From assembly GCA_018268755.1 (NCBI GenBank), contig JAFDVW010000009.1, positions 248,001-312,000 on the forward strand: a DNA stretch of 64,000 bases. Direction: 5' to 3'. This DNA is from Acidobacteriota bacterium. Lineage in GTDB: Bacteria > Acidobacteriota > Terriglobia > Terriglobales > Acidobacteriaceae. The notes beneath the pieces are model-generated. The model made no database searches, was not told where the DNA came from, and saw only the letters and a list, made by a program, of their open reading frames with translations. The translations under genes were made by a program, and so were the position numbers. This document shows positions 43,331 through 51,950 of this stretch, in pieces. How positions within the stretch are numbered: the stretch's first letter is position 1; the number at the start of each line of letters is the position of its first letter.

Positions 43331-44020
43331 CTAAGCGATTGGTTTTAAAGGCAGAGATTGGTTGACCGCAAAAAGGGCCAGCTCCAGACGGGTGGAGACC
43401 CCCAGCTTGTCGAAGATGTTGCTGAGATGGTGTTTGACGGTGTCTTCGCTGATCTTGAAGTACTCGGCGATTTCCTTGTTGGCATAGCCCGCCACCACCG
43501 CCGAGACAATCTCAATCTCGCGCGGCGTAAGCCCAAACTTCTTTTGCCGCGCCTCTTCGCCCGAGGACTGCACCAGCGTGCGCAGGTACTGCACGAGGTT
43601 CGAGACGCTTTCCCGTCCTACCCAATACTCCCCGGACATAACGGTATGAATGCTCTTCAGCAGCAATTGGGTGGCGGAATCTTTCAGCACCACGCCGCGC
43701 GCGCCTAGTTGCAGAGCTTCCACAATCTGATGCTTTTCCGCCGCCGCGGTCAGCAGAATGACGCGGACCGCATTGGAACTGCTGGGAGAACTCAATTCGC
43801 GTAAGGCTTCCAGTCCCGGTTGGCGGGGCATGGCCAAATCGAGCAAGAGAATATCGGGCTTGAGCTGGCGGGCCAGCTTCACCGCCTCCAGTCCGTCGCA
43901 GGCTTCCCCAATGACCTTAAGGTCCGATTCGGCTTCCAGCAGACGGCGCAGGCCGTCGCGGAAAATCGGGTGGTCATCGGCAATCACGATGCGGATAGGA
44001 TGCGAGCGCTTAATATCCAT
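43331..44020 (-). CDS. NarL/FixJ-type response regulator
   Basis: A 229-residue protein; start MDIKRSHPIRIVIADDHPIF at 44020 (a Met at 44032 is possible), overlapping the kinase gene end. The receiver domain has IVIADDHPIFRDG (acidic pocket), DILLLDLAMPRQPGLEAL (phospho-Asp), VRVILLTAAAEKHQIVEA (Thr) and GVVLKDSA (Lys). The HTH at the end is GLTPREIEIVSAVVAGYANK with SEDTVKHHLSNIFDKLGVST, the LuxR fold. It is almost certainly the partner of the HisKA_3 kinase immediately upstream. Targets may include the palindrome at 45933-45952. Confidence 0.9.
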   Translation of the reverse strand: MDIKRSHPIRIVIADDHPIFRDGLRRLLEAESDLKVIGEACDGLEAVKLARQLKPDILLLDLAMPRQPGLEALRELSSPSSSNAVRVILLTAAAEKHQIVEALQLGARGVVLKDSATQLLLKSIHTVMSGEYWVGRESVSNLVQYLRTLVQSSGEEARQKKFGLTPREIEIVSAVVAGYANKEIAEYFKISEDTVKHHLSNIFDKLGVSTRLELALFAVNQSLPLKPIA

Positions 44021-45851
44021 CGACGGGAGCACGCCTTTGCGGAACGCTGATTTCTAACCGGGCCCCTTGCCCTGGATTCGATTCTACCGTGAGCTGGCCG
44101 TTTATGAGCCGCAGACGCTCTTTTATCACCAGCGGGCCCTTCCCCATCTTTTCCAGCTCGTCGTAAGAAAAGCGGCCGGCGAAGGGGAAGCCGCGCCCGT
44201 TGTCCTCAATCACCACTTTCCAGGCCCCCTGATTGGACCCCAGACGCACCATCACCTGGCGGGCCTGGCTGTGCTTGCGCACATTGACCAGCCCCTCTTG
44301 CACGATGCGGGCCAGTTCACGGCACACCGGCTGGGGCATATCCACCTGCTGCAGGTCGGAGTGGAAGCGGGCGGAAATCCCGGTCTCGCGCTGGAAGCGC
44401 TCGACCGTGTCCTCCAGGAAGAGCAGAATCTTGCGCGAATCTACGTCCAGCGTTTTCAGCTGCTGCATCAGCTCCCGCAGCTTAAGCACTTCCTCGCGCA
44501 GCAGCCCCTGAATGCGTCCCAGCTCGCCGGAGACCAGATCCGGCCGGTTGTCCGCCTGGCGGCGCAGCACGTCGACCTGCATCTCGACGGCAATCAGCGA
44601 CTGCACCGCGCCATCATGCAATTCGCGGGCAAAGCGGGCCCGCTCCAGGGCCCCGGCCCGCAAGCGGAGTCGACGCAAGAGATATACGTTGTAAACCGCC
44701 GGGCCCACTTGCCGCACCAGTTCCTGCAGGAAGTGCAGCTCCTCCGCAGTGTTTCCCCCCAGCGAAGGATTCAAGAGAAAAATGCGGCCGGACCACTCCC
44801 TGCCGAAAAGAAACGAGATGATGACCGCCGACTGAAAAGGATGCTTGCTGGCCAAGCGCTCCCACTGCTCCGGGGCCACTTCCCGCGTAGGCACACCTTC
44901 CGCATCGAGCGCCACGGACTCCATTCCGGCCGCGCCCGGTTTGCGCTGGTAAAGGAACAAAGCATCGGCGGGACTGGGAAATAAATAAGTTTCGCGGTCG
45001 CTGGGCGAGGAGTCCAACCAGCGCAGACTGGACGGCCCCTCCGCCTCTCCTCGCACCTGGCACACGAAAACATGATGGCTGTCGCTCTCCTGGGAAGCGA
45101 TGATCGCCCCGTTCGCGCCGTAGAGGGTGAGCAGGTCGGACATGATTTCGTACAGGGTCCCGCTCAGGCCGGATTCCACATTGGCGCGTCCCAGGATGCG
45201 CGCAATCACCGCCTTCTCCGCCCGCAGCTGCTTTTGTTGTTCCGCCAGGAAACCCAGCAGCAACCCCAACACCACCAGGTAGACCGAACGCATGAACAGC
45301 CGTTTGGGCTCGAAATCGTCCACCGCGATAACCAGGCGCGGCAGATGGTGCTGAAATAAGGCCCCATTCACCCAGTGCACAAAGCCATGGTCAAAGGCCA
45401 ATCCCTCCGCCCACAGCAATAGCACCGCGCCCACCGCCGTGCCCAGGGTCTCCCATAGTCCCCAGCGGTAAGCGGCGGCGGCCAGTACAAACACAAAGAA
45501 CAGGAAAAAGGGATTGCTCTGCCCGCCGGTAAAACTGGAAACCAGCGCGGGCCACACAATATCGGCGGCATGCACCAGCAAGCGAAAGGACGAGGTCGAC
45601 TCCTGGCGGAAACGCAGCAGGAGCATGATCACGACGCCGTGGATGATGTAGAAACCCAGCAGGCCGTAAGCCCAGATGGAGTAACGAATTTCGGCGGGAT
45701 CCATCCAGATGGCCACCAGCGCGCAGATGGCCAGCGCTACCCGGGCGGTGGCCAGCCAGCGTTCGATGCGGCGCACTTCGCTGGGACTGGTAGGCACGCG
45801 CAGCCGCCACAGAAACCGGTAGCGGAGCACGGAAACTGGAAATCGCACCAC
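44010..45851 (-). CDS. Sensor histidine kinase, NarX/DegS (HisKA_3) type
   Basis: A 613-residue protein. The first 230 residues hold about six hydrophobic segments (YSIWAYGLLGFYIIHGVVIM, LFFVFVLAAAAYRWGLW, VYLVVLGLLLGFLAEQ), probably a membrane sensor domain. A GAF-like region with ESDSHHVFVCQVRGE and SAVIISFLFGREWSGRIFLL follows. The HisKA_3 box is FARELHDGAVQSLIAVEMQV with the phospho-His; the ATPase domain shows IVQEGLVNVRKHSQARQV (N box), VIEDNGRGFPF and LVIKERLRLINGQLTVESNP. Its end overlaps the start of the regulator gene. The signal is unknown. Confidence 0.88.
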   Translation of the reverse strand: MVRFPVSVLRYRFLWRLRVPTSPSEVRRIERWLATARVALAICALVAIWMDPAEIRYSIWAYGLLGFYIIHGVVIMLLLRFRQESTSSFRLLVHAADIVWPALVSSFTGGQSNPFFLFFVFVLAAAAYRWGLWETLGTAVGAVLLLWAEGLAFDHGFVHWVNGALFQHHLPRLVIAVDDFEPKRLFMRSVYLVVLGLLLGFLAEQQKQLRAEKAVIARILGRANVESGLSGTLYEIMSDLLTLYGANGAIIASQESDSHHVFVCQVRGEAEGPSSLRWLDSSPSDRETYLFPSPADALFLYQRKPGAAGMESVALDAEGVPTREVAPEQWERLASKHPFQSAVIISFLFGREWSGRIFLLNPSLGGNTAEELHFLQELVRQVGPAVYNVYLLRRLRLRAGALERARFARELHDGAVQSLIAVEMQVDVLRRQADNRPDLVSGELGRIQGLLREEVLKLRELMQQLKTLDVDSRKILLFLEDTVERFQRETGISARFHSDLQQVDMPQPVCRELARIVQEGLVNVRKHSQARQVMVRLGSNQGAWKVVIEDNGRGFPFAGRFSYDELEKMGKGPLVIKERLRLINGQLTVESNPGQGARLEISVPQRRAPVDGY

Positions 45852-45932
45852 GTCTCTTTTCTCGAACTCGAAAATCTAGGATAAGCGCACAAGGATACGT
45901 GCAGGATCGTGACCCAAAACGTTGCCTGAGCA

Positions 45933-45952
45933 GTGTAACACCGGTATTACAC
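45933..45952. promoter_or_regulatory. Near-perfect 20-bp palindrome between divergent kinase genes
   Basis: GTGTAACACCGGTATTACAC is an inverted repeat with 18 of 20 positions symmetric (one mismatched pair). It lies in the short gap between the NarX-type gene (starts 45851, leftward) and the second kinase gene (ATG 46003, rightward). The spacing suits dimeric regulator binding affecting both promoters. Because it would fall inside the coding frame if the second kinase began at 45922, it also supports the 46003 start. Confidence 0.5.
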
Positions 45953-46002
45953 AAGTAACGTTTCTTCCTCACGGTATCTGTCTAAAATTGCCCCACCAAG
46001 GT

Positions 46003-47754
46003 ATGCGCCGCACTTCCCAAATTTGGTGGGCCTCGGCTTGCTTGCTGGCCCTGGTTTTAGTCTGCGCCTCCTTCACTTTGCCCCGCGGCTTCGCACTGGT
46101 GACCCTCAGCGACCTGGTGCAGGGACTATTGTTGCTTTCTGCAACGGCGATCTACTTCCTAAATTTTCTTCGCTGCCGCGGCCGCCCGCGAATTTTCTGG
46201 TCTCTCATGACTTTGGGCGGGGCCTGCTGGCTGGCCTATCAGCTGCTGTGGACGTATTTCGAGGTCTACCGGCGCGCCGACGTGCCCAATCCCTTTGCCG
46301 GCGACGTTGTCCTTTTTTTGCACATCGTTCCCATGATGGCCGCGGTCGCCTTGCGCCCCCATCTCCAGCAGGATGACCGGCGCGCCCGGCTGGGGACTCT
46401 GGACTTTACCCTGCTGTTTGTCTGGTGGCTCTATCTCTATCTATTCGTGGTCATACCCTGGCAGTATGCCGCAGTGAATGAAGCCGCTTATGGCCGCGCG
46501 TTGAATGTGCTTTACCTGGCGGAAAAGGCGGCGTTCTTGGCCGTATTGGCCAGCGCCTGGCACACCAGCCAGGGCATCTGGCGTTCGATTTATGCCCACC
46601 TGTTTGGCGCCAGCCTGTTTTATGCGTTTAGCTCGTACCTGGCCAACTGGGCCATCCAGCGCAACGTATATTTCTCGGGCAGCCTTTACGATCTGCCGCT
46701 CGTGGCCTCGCTGGCCTGGATGACCTACGTGGGCCTGGTGGCCCGGGAGGGGCAGCCGGAAGCTCGCCGGCAGCCCCGCAGCGAAGGGACCGGGGTATGG
46801 ATTGCGCGGTTGGGCATGATCGCTGTGTTCTCGCTGCCCCTGTTCGCCGTGTCCACGGTTTTTGACGCCCGGGCCCCGCAAGCGGTACGCACCTTCCGGC
46901 TGGTGGTGACACTGGGCTGCATGCTGGTGATGGGCATTCTGGTCTTTACCAAGCAACACATTCTCGACCGCGAGCTGCTGCGCCTGCTGCGTACGTCCCA
47001 GGAGTCTTTTGAGAATCTGAAACGCCTGCAAACCCAGCTGGTGCAGTCAGAAAAATTGGCCTCGCTGGGACAGTTGGTGGGGGGCGCGGCCCACGAATTG
47101 AACAATCCGCTCACCGCCATGATGGGATATTCCGATCTGTTGAGCGCGACGCCTCTGAACCGGGAGCAGCACGTGCTGGCGGAAAAGATCGGAGTGCAGG
47201 TGCGCCGCACCAAGACTTTGATTGCCAATCTGCTCAGTTTTGCCCGCCAGACCCCGGGCGAGAAATCCCACGTGGACCTGAATACCCTGGTGCAGACCGC
47301 CATCAAGCTTTCCCAGCCGCAGCTCCATGCCGGCCAGGTGCAAGTGGAGTCCGCATTCGCCCCGGGCCTGCCTCGGATCTTCGGAGACTCCAATCAGCTG
47401 CTGCAAGTCTGCCTGCAAATCATCAACAACGCTGTCTTTGCCATGGAAGGGGGCGGTATCCTGGCGGTCAGCACTCGCCTGAAGGATGATTTGGTGCAGG
47501 TAGAGTTCCGCGATCACGGCCCCGGCATTCAGGACCCGGAGAAAGTCTTCGATCCCTTCTACACCACCCGCCCGGTCGGACACGGGAGCGGCCTGGGACT
47601 CAGCGCCTGCTATGGGATTATTCAGGAGCACAGCGGCAAGATCACCTGCGAAAACGCCTCGCAGGGCGGGGCCATCTTCCGCATTGAATTACCCGCGCAT
47701 GGCAGCGGCAAGCCTCCCGTAGCCAAGGCAGGGTTCGCCAACGGCATGCTCTGA
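46003..47754 (+). CDS. Sensor histidine kinase with polytopic membrane domain (HisKA type)
   Basis: A 583-residue protein from the ATG at 46003 (MRRTSQIWWASACLLALVLV), preferred over an upstream reading from 45922 that would contain the palindrome. About eight membrane helices occupy the first 260 residues (LLLLSATAIYFLNFLRC, WLAYQLLWTYFEVY, LLFVWWLYLYLFVVIPW, and so on). A short coiled-coil and linker precede the HisKA box LGQLVGGAAHELNNPLTAMM (phospho-His). The ATPase has LQVCLQIINNAVFAMEGG, FRDHGPGIQDPEKVFDPF and GSGLGLSACYGIIQEHSGKI. The signal and partner are unknown. Confidence 0.88.
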   Translation: MRRTSQIWWASACLLALVLVCASFTLPRGFALVTLSDLVQGLLLLSATAIYFLNFLRCRGRPRIFWSLMTLGGACWLAYQLLWTYFEVYRRADVPNPFAGDVVLFLHIVPMMAAVALRPHLQQDDRRARLGTLDFTLLFVWWLYLYLFVVIPWQYAAVNEAAYGRALNVLYLAEKAAFLAVLASAWHTSQGIWRSIYAHLFGASLFYAFSSYLANWAIQRNVYFSGSLYDLPLVASLAWMTYVGLVAREGQPEARRQPRSEGTGVWIARLGMIAVFSLPLFAVSTVFDARAPQAVRTFRLVVTLGCMLVMGILVFTKQHILDRELLRLLRTSQESFENLKRLQTQLVQSEKLASLGQLVGGAAHELNNPLTAMMGYSDLLSATPLNREQHVLAEKIGVQVRRTKTLIANLLSFARQTPGEKSHVDLNTLVQTAIKLSQPQLHAGQVQVESAFAPGLPRIFGDSNQLLQVCLQIINNAVFAMEGGGILAVSTRLKDDLVQVEFRDHGPGIQDPEKVFDPFYTTRPVGHGSGLGLSACYGIIQEHSGKITCENASQGGAIFRIELPAHGSGKPPVAKAGFANGML

Positions 47755-47763
47755 TCCGTGCGC

Positions 47764-48918
47764 CTAAAGCGAGGGTGCGGGCAACAAGCTTTCCACGGCC
47801 AGTAAATCTTCCGTGCGCTTTAACTGTCCGCAGGCGGCATAGATATCGCGGCCGCGCGGACGGCGGATAAAAGCCGGCAATCCGGACGACACCAGTATCT
47901 TCTGGAATTCCAGCACGCGTTCCTGGGCGGGCGTGCGAAAGGCGATTTCCGGCCCGGGATTAAAGGCAATCAGATTCACTTTGGCGCGCATCCCACGCAG
48001 CAGCTCCGTGACTTCGCGAGCATGCTGCGGCGCATCATTCACGCCATTTAGCAACACATACTCAAAGGTCAGCTTCTCGCGGGAACGCAGCGGAAATGCC
48101 CGCGCCGCCGCCAGCAACTTCCCCAGGTTCCACTTACGATTGATGGGCATGAGCTGGCTGCGCAAGGCGTCGTTCGATGCGTTGAGAGATATCGCCAGCT
48201 TGGGCCGCACCGGCTCTTCTCCAAAATCGGAGATGCGCGGCACAATGCCGGCGGTGGAAACCGTCATCCGCCCCTCCGGAATACCCACGCCTTCCACCAG
48301 CAAGGCCACGGCCTTCATGAAGGCCTCGTAGTTCAGGAAGGGTTCGCCCATGCCCATGAAGACCAGATTCACCCGTTCCTGCGGTGGCGACACTCCCTGA
48401 TCGCGCAGCACGGCGCACACTTGCCCCGTGATTTCTCCAGCCGTCAGGTTTCGCTTCACCCCTAACGAGGCGGTCAGACAAAACTGGCAATCCACCGCGC
48501 AACCCACCTGGCTGGAAACACAGATGGTGGCGCGCCGAATATTCCGGGCGGTAAAGTCTTGCGTCTCTTCCCCGCCGGCCTCGCTGCCGTCTCCGCTCTC
48601 GCCCTCATCGCCTTCCGGCATCCACACCGTTTCCACCGTCTGCCCGTCCAGCAACGCAATCAGATAGCGGACCGTGCCGTCCTGGGCGGCGAATTTTTTC
48701 TGTACCGAAGGCGCCCCCACGCAGAATCCTCTTTCCTGCAGCATCCTGCGAAACTCGGCCGGCAGGGTCGATATTTGTGCCAGGTCCTCCCGCCGCTGGC
48801 GATACATCGCCTCAAACAGCTGACGGGCGCGATATTCGGGCTGGCCACACTCCCGCGCCAGCGCACTCAGTTCCTCGAGCGTGCGGCCCAACAACGGGTT
48901 GGCTGTAATTTCCACCAT
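47764..48918 (-). CDS. rlmN: 23S rRNA (adenine(2503)-C(2))-methyltransferase RlmN
   Basis: A 384-residue radical SAM enzyme from the ATG at 48918 (MVEITANPLLGRTLEELSAL); the upstream continuation lacks family similarity. The iron-sulfur cluster binding cysteines are C140, C144 and C147 in VSSQVGCAVDCQFC. Downstream are VFMGMGEPFLNYEAFM, VSTAGIVPRI and SLNASNDALRSQLMPIN, with the catalytic C-terminal cysteine in DIYAACGQLK. It methylates A2503 in 23S rRNA and A37 in some tRNAs, using SAM twice. An acidic insertion at residues about 101-126 (PEGDEGESGDGSEAGGEETQ) lies before the radical SAM core and is unusual for RlmN. It ends 9 bp from the converging kinase gene. Confidence 0.92.
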   Translation of the reverse strand: MVEITANPLLGRTLEELSALARECGQPEYRARQLFEAMYRQRREDLAQISTLPAEFRRMLQERGFCVGAPSVQKKFAAQDGTVRYLIALLDGQTVETVWMPEGDEGESGDGSEAGGEETQDFTARNIRRATICVSSQVGCAVDCQFCLTASLGVKRNLTAGEITGQVCAVLRDQGVSPPQERVNLVFMGMGEPFLNYEAFMKAVALLVEGVGIPEGRMTVSTAGIVPRISDFGEEPVRPKLAISLNASNDALRSQLMPINRKWNLGKLLAAARAFPLRSREKLTFEYVLLNGVNDAPQHAREVTELLRGMRAKVNLIAFNPGPEIAFRTPAQERVLEFQKILVSSGLPAFIRRPRGRDIYAACGQLKRTEDLLAVESLLPAPSL

Positions 48919-49092
48919 ATAGCGGTGCCTGGCAAACTCGTGGTTCCCTGGCGATTCTAAAAGCAAACAGCTCGGGGGCCACCACCGCTGCCGGGCCGGA
49001 GCCCCATAAAAATAACGCATCTAAATGAAAAATAATGACTTAGCATCGTTAGCACGGGACGGCTGCGGTGTGTAACAATAAAACCAGGTTTC

Positions 49093-49121
49093 TTGACGCG
49101 TCCCCCGTTCCACCCTAAATA
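49093..49121 (+). promoter_or_regulatory. Sigma-70-like promoter elements at the M16 peptidase start
   Basis: TTGACG (49093-49098) and TAAATA (49116-49121) are separated by 17 bp, close to consensus. The start of transcription would be about 49128, which is at or just beyond the ATG at 49124. Either the promoter is coincidental or translation starts further in. Confidence 0.3.
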
Positions 49122-49123
49122 GT

Positions 49124-50401
49124 ATGGTAAAAGAAGTCCGGAATATTCGTCGTCAAAAGTTGCCCAACGGTCTCACCGTGCTCACGGAAGAGATGGAGCA
49201 CATCCGTTCGGTTTCCATCGGAATCTGGATCAAGTCCGGATCGCGCGATGAAGATCTGCAGTGGAACGGCATCTCCCACTTCATCGAACACATGGTATTC
49301 AAGGGCACGCAGCACCGCAGCGCCGAGGACATCGCCCGCCAGGTAGATTCGATCGGCGGCAACATGGACGCCTTCACCGCCAAAGAATGCATTTGCTTCA
49401 ACATGAAGGTGCTGGACGAGCACTTGCCGGTGGCCCTCGACATCCTCAGCGATCTGGTGCTGCATCCCGTCTTCGCCGACGATGACATTGCCCGCGAGCG
49501 CGGCGTCATCATGGAAGAGATCAAGATGGACGAGGACAATCCGGACTATCTGGTGCATGAAATCTTCATGCAAAATTTCTGGAAAGACCATCCCCTGGGA
49601 AAGCCGATCCTGGGCACTAAAGATACGGTGAAGAAATTTGACCGCGGCCCGGTACATGGCTTCTACCAGCAGCGCTTCATCCCCGGCAATATCATCATTT
49701 GCGCCGCTGGACACTTAAAGCACCAGCAGTTCGTGGACCTGGTCTCCCGCCATTTCGAGCCCATGAAAGCCACTCAGAACGGCTTTCACAGCTCCACCCC
49801 CGACACCACCGCGCGCATTATTCTGCGCAACAAAAAAGCGCTGGAACAGGTGCAGATCTGCGTGGGGGTGCCTTCCCATCCCATTGCCCACGAGCGCCGC
49901 TATGCCTCTTACGTGCTCAACACCCTGCTGGGCGGGGGGATGAGCTCACGCCTGTTTCAGAATATCCGCGAGCGCCAGGGATTGGCCTACGCGATTTACA
50001 GCGACCTCAATCCCTACCGCGATACCGGTTGTCTTTCCGTCTATGCCGGAACTTCGCGGGAGTCGGCCGGCAAAGTGGTGCAATCCATCGTCTCCGAATT
50101 TCACCAGTTGAAATCCACCCCCGTGCCCGCCGAGGAGTTGCGCCGCGCCAAAGACCAGATGAAGGGCAGCCTCATGCTCTCGCTCGAGTCCTCCACCGCG
50201 CGCATGTCCAATCTGGCGCGGCAGGAGATGTATTTCGAGAAGTTCTACACCCTGGATGAGCTGATCGAAAAGATCGAGGCGGTCACCATCGAAGACCTGC
50301 AAACCCTGGCCAACGAATTCTTCCAAACGGAATCCATTGCGGTCACCGTACTGGGAAACCTCAATGGGCTCAAACTGACCCGCGCCCAGTTGGCCTGTTA
50401 G
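49124..50401 (+). CDS. M16 family zinc metallopeptidase (pitrilysin/MPP-like)
   Basis: A 425-residue protein starting MVKEVRNIRRQKLPNGLTVL, the expected N-terminal strand of M16 proteins. The zinc site is the inverted HxxEH at residues 52-56 (HFIEH), with Glu131 or Glu132 (GVIMEEIKMDED) as the further ligand. A second-domain motif (LLGGGMSSRLFQNIRERQGL, ending in YAIYSDLNP) completes the peptidase. It is a one-chain half-clamshell like YmxG/MPP-type enzymes and probably acts with a partner or as a dimer. It degrades short peptides or matures exported proteins. Its neighbours (RlmN on one side, TonB-C on the other) give little context. Confidence 0.92.
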   Translation: MVKEVRNIRRQKLPNGLTVLTEEMEHIRSVSIGIWIKSGSRDEDLQWNGISHFIEHMVFKGTQHRSAEDIARQVDSIGGNMDAFTAKECICFNMKVLDEHLPVALDILSDLVLHPVFADDDIARERGVIMEEIKMDEDNPDYLVHEIFMQNFWKDHPLGKPILGTKDTVKKFDRGPVHGFYQQRFIPGNIIICAAGHLKHQQFVDLVSRHFEPMKATQNGFHSSTPDTTARIILRNKKALEQVQICVGVPSHPIAHERRYASYVLNTLLGGGMSSRLFQNIRERQGLAYAIYSDLNPYRDTGCLSVYAGTSRESAGKVVQSIVSEFHQLKSTPVPAEELRRAKDQMKGSLMLSLESSTARMSNLARQEMYFEKFYTLDELIEKIEAVTIEDLQTLANEFFQTESIAVTVLGNLNGLKLTRAQLAC

Positions 50402-50459
50402 CTGGGACGGGAGGACGGATGAGTAACCATTACTCGGGAAGATTTTCCCATTTCTGCCA

Positions 50460-50475
50460 GGGCATGGGTTTTGCT
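50460..50475 (+). promoter_or_regulatory. Sigma-54 type -24/-12 element upstream of the TonB-C gene
   Basis: GGGCATGGGTTTTGCT matches TGGCACG-N4-TTGCW except for the first base and one C to T, with correct spacing. It would start transcription near 50486, 59 bp upstream of the ATG at 50545. A third possible element of this kind occurs at 41751-41766 before the other TonB-C gene. Confidence 0.5.
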
Positions 50476-50544
50476 GGAATCCGCAGACATTTCAGGGCAT
50501 ACTAGGGCGGAACCCGGCTCCCTCACGGGCGGAGGGTTGGTGGT

Positions 50545-51321
50545 ATGCCCATGCTAGAGGAAAAAAGTTCGCTGGAACGCAGCTTGGCTCCGCCGCCCCC
50601 CCTTCCCCAGAAAAGACAGCGCCGTCAGATGGCTTTTGCCTTGGGCCTTCTGCTTCTCGCCCTGGTGCTGGTGCTCATCAAGGACCGCGATTTCTGGTTT
50701 CCCTCGCCGGCCACACCCGCGGACCTGCAGGTTGCGGCGCCGGCCCCCACCAAGAAGCCCGCCGTTCCCGCTCCGGAAGAAACGCCTCCCGCCAAGCCTA
50801 GGACCAGAGTCAAGGCGGAAGTGAGTACCCCAGGCCCAGCGGAATCAGGCATGACTCCGGTGGTCACCAACCGCGCAGTTCTGCCGCCCCTGGAAGTGGA
50901 GGTCGTGGCCGGGGACCGGCGGCAAGTGGTGCGTCCGGGAAATCCTTCGGTCAAGATAGAAATGCAGCCAGCCAACGGTGCGGCGGCCCCTGCCCCGGCC
51001 GCTTCCGGCTCCCTGCCGACCAACGCTTCGGAACGCGTCCTACTCTCGCCCGATACCGTACAGATTGTCTCCCGCCCGGTTGAGCCGAATTACCCCATGC
51101 TCGCCAAGCAGATGAAAGTACAGGGCTCCGTCATTCTCCAGGCCCTGATTGGCCGGGACGGAAATATTCAGGATCTGCGGGTCTTGAGCGGTCCGTCCAT
51201 TCTTTCTGCGGCGGCCCGGGAAGCTGTCAAACAATGGCGGTTTAAGCCTTACCTGCAATCCGGGCAAGCGGTGGAAACCGAGGCCCGCATCACGGTGAAT
51301 TTCACCATTTCCACCTACTAA
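50545..51321 (+). CDS. TonB-C domain protein
   Basis: A 258-residue protein. An N-terminal cytoplasmic segment (MPMLEEKSSLERSLAPPPPL) leads to a single membrane helix MAFALGLLLLALVLVLI (about 33-50). A Pro/Ala-rich spacer (about 55-160) follows. The C-terminal domain (about 170-258) contains PVEPNYPMLAKQMKVQGSVI, LIGRDGNIQDLRVLSGPS, AVKQWRFKPYLQ and a final TEARITVNFTIS strand, as in TonB. Periplasmic end contacts outer-membrane receptors. No ExbB/ExbD in the window. Both TonB-C genes carry a possible sigma-54 type promoter, which may indicate shared regulation. Confidence 0.82.
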   Translation: MPMLEEKSSLERSLAPPPPLPQKRQRRQMAFALGLLLLALVLVLIKDRDFWFPSPATPADLQVAAPAPTKKPAVPAPEETPPAKPRTRVKAEVSTPGPAESGMTPVVTNRAVLPPLEVEVVAGDRRQVVRPGNPSVKIEMQPANGAAAPAPAASGSLPTNASERVLLSPDTVQIVSRPVEPNYPMLAKQMKVQGSVILQALIGRDGNIQDLRVLSGPSILSAAAREAVKQWRFKPYLQSGQAVETEARITVNFTISTY

Positions 51322-51550
51322 ACTCCTTTCGATCCCTCTCGCCGGGCGTCTCGCTGGGCTGGCCATGGCCGCAGAAGCTGCGATTCATTGGACGTGCCAG
51401 GTCATCCTTCCTGGAATGAATAACTTAAGAGTCCGCGAATGGGGGTTTGCGGCACGCCATCGCGGGAAGACGCTCGCGCCTACACTGGTTGTGACCGGGA
51501 AACAAGGAAAACGAATTTCCAGAGAGAGAAAAGGCGGGAAAATAAAACGA

Positions 51551-51580
51551 GCGTCCGGACTCTCACGAGTCACTGGACGC
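51551..51580. repeat. Two-part hairpin in the sensory operon leader
   Basis: GCGTCC pairs with GGACGC as an outer stem and GACTC with GAGTC as an inner stem around a TCAC loop. The arms together give 11 bp. No U tract follows. It could be a protein-binding or RNA structural element; function unknown. Confidence 0.45.
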
Positions 51581-51650
51581 CCGGGCAGCCCTCCCCCAGA
51601 ACTGCTCGATTGCTAAGTTAAATCCACCCCATATATTTGGGAATGGCACG

Positions 51651-51681
51651 GACGTGCTATTCCTACCCACCGACGTGCTAT
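51651..51681. promoter_or_regulatory. Direct repeats GACGTGCTAT with 21-bp period
   Basis: The 10-bp word GACGTGCTAT occurs at 51651-51660 and again at 51672-51681, a spacing of two helical turns, upstream of the large kinase gene. The first copy also forms an inverted repeat with the preceding GCACG (51646-51657). This layout suits tandem response-regulator or OmpR/PhoB-type binding. Binding factor unknown. Confidence 0.5.
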
Positions 51682-51950
51682 GTCCTGATTTTGCATAGAT
51701 TTCCACAGCTGGGGGGCACCCGGAGGAAGGAGCCTGGCCCCCGTCCCCTTCGCCTACCTGCCCGCCCAAAGGCAGTAGCCTTCAGGACAATCCCACCCGC
51801 GTCCCTCCGTCTGCCCGCCCCATTCTTTTGAGTGCGGGCCCTCTCTATCCCCTCTAAAGACAGGTTCCCCTTGGCCGATGACTCAAAGTGCGCGACGGCT
51901 GGCGCAGCCCTCTCCGGGGGTTGCACACAAACAAAAGCCAAGAGTTCTGC

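Larger units (their letters stand above)
51322..51950. other. 629-bp stretch without a recognisable gene
   Basis: Short open frames are present but have no recognisable motif, signal or good ribosome binding site. The stretch holds a hairpin at 51551-51580 and direct repeats at 51651-51681 (separate entries). The rest shows nothing I can assign. It forms the leader region of the sensory operon that starts at 51951. Confidence 0.5.

Noticed and set aside
51365-51616. An 83-residue frame in the gap after the second TonB-C gene
   Set aside because: It has no ribosome binding site, no motif and a charged low-complexity tail; it overlaps the 51551-51580 hairpin.
51644-51660. A sigma-54-like match (TGGCACGGACGTGCTA) in the relay operon leader
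   Set aside because: GG and GC are one base too close, so spacing is wrong; the direct repeat explains the sequence better.
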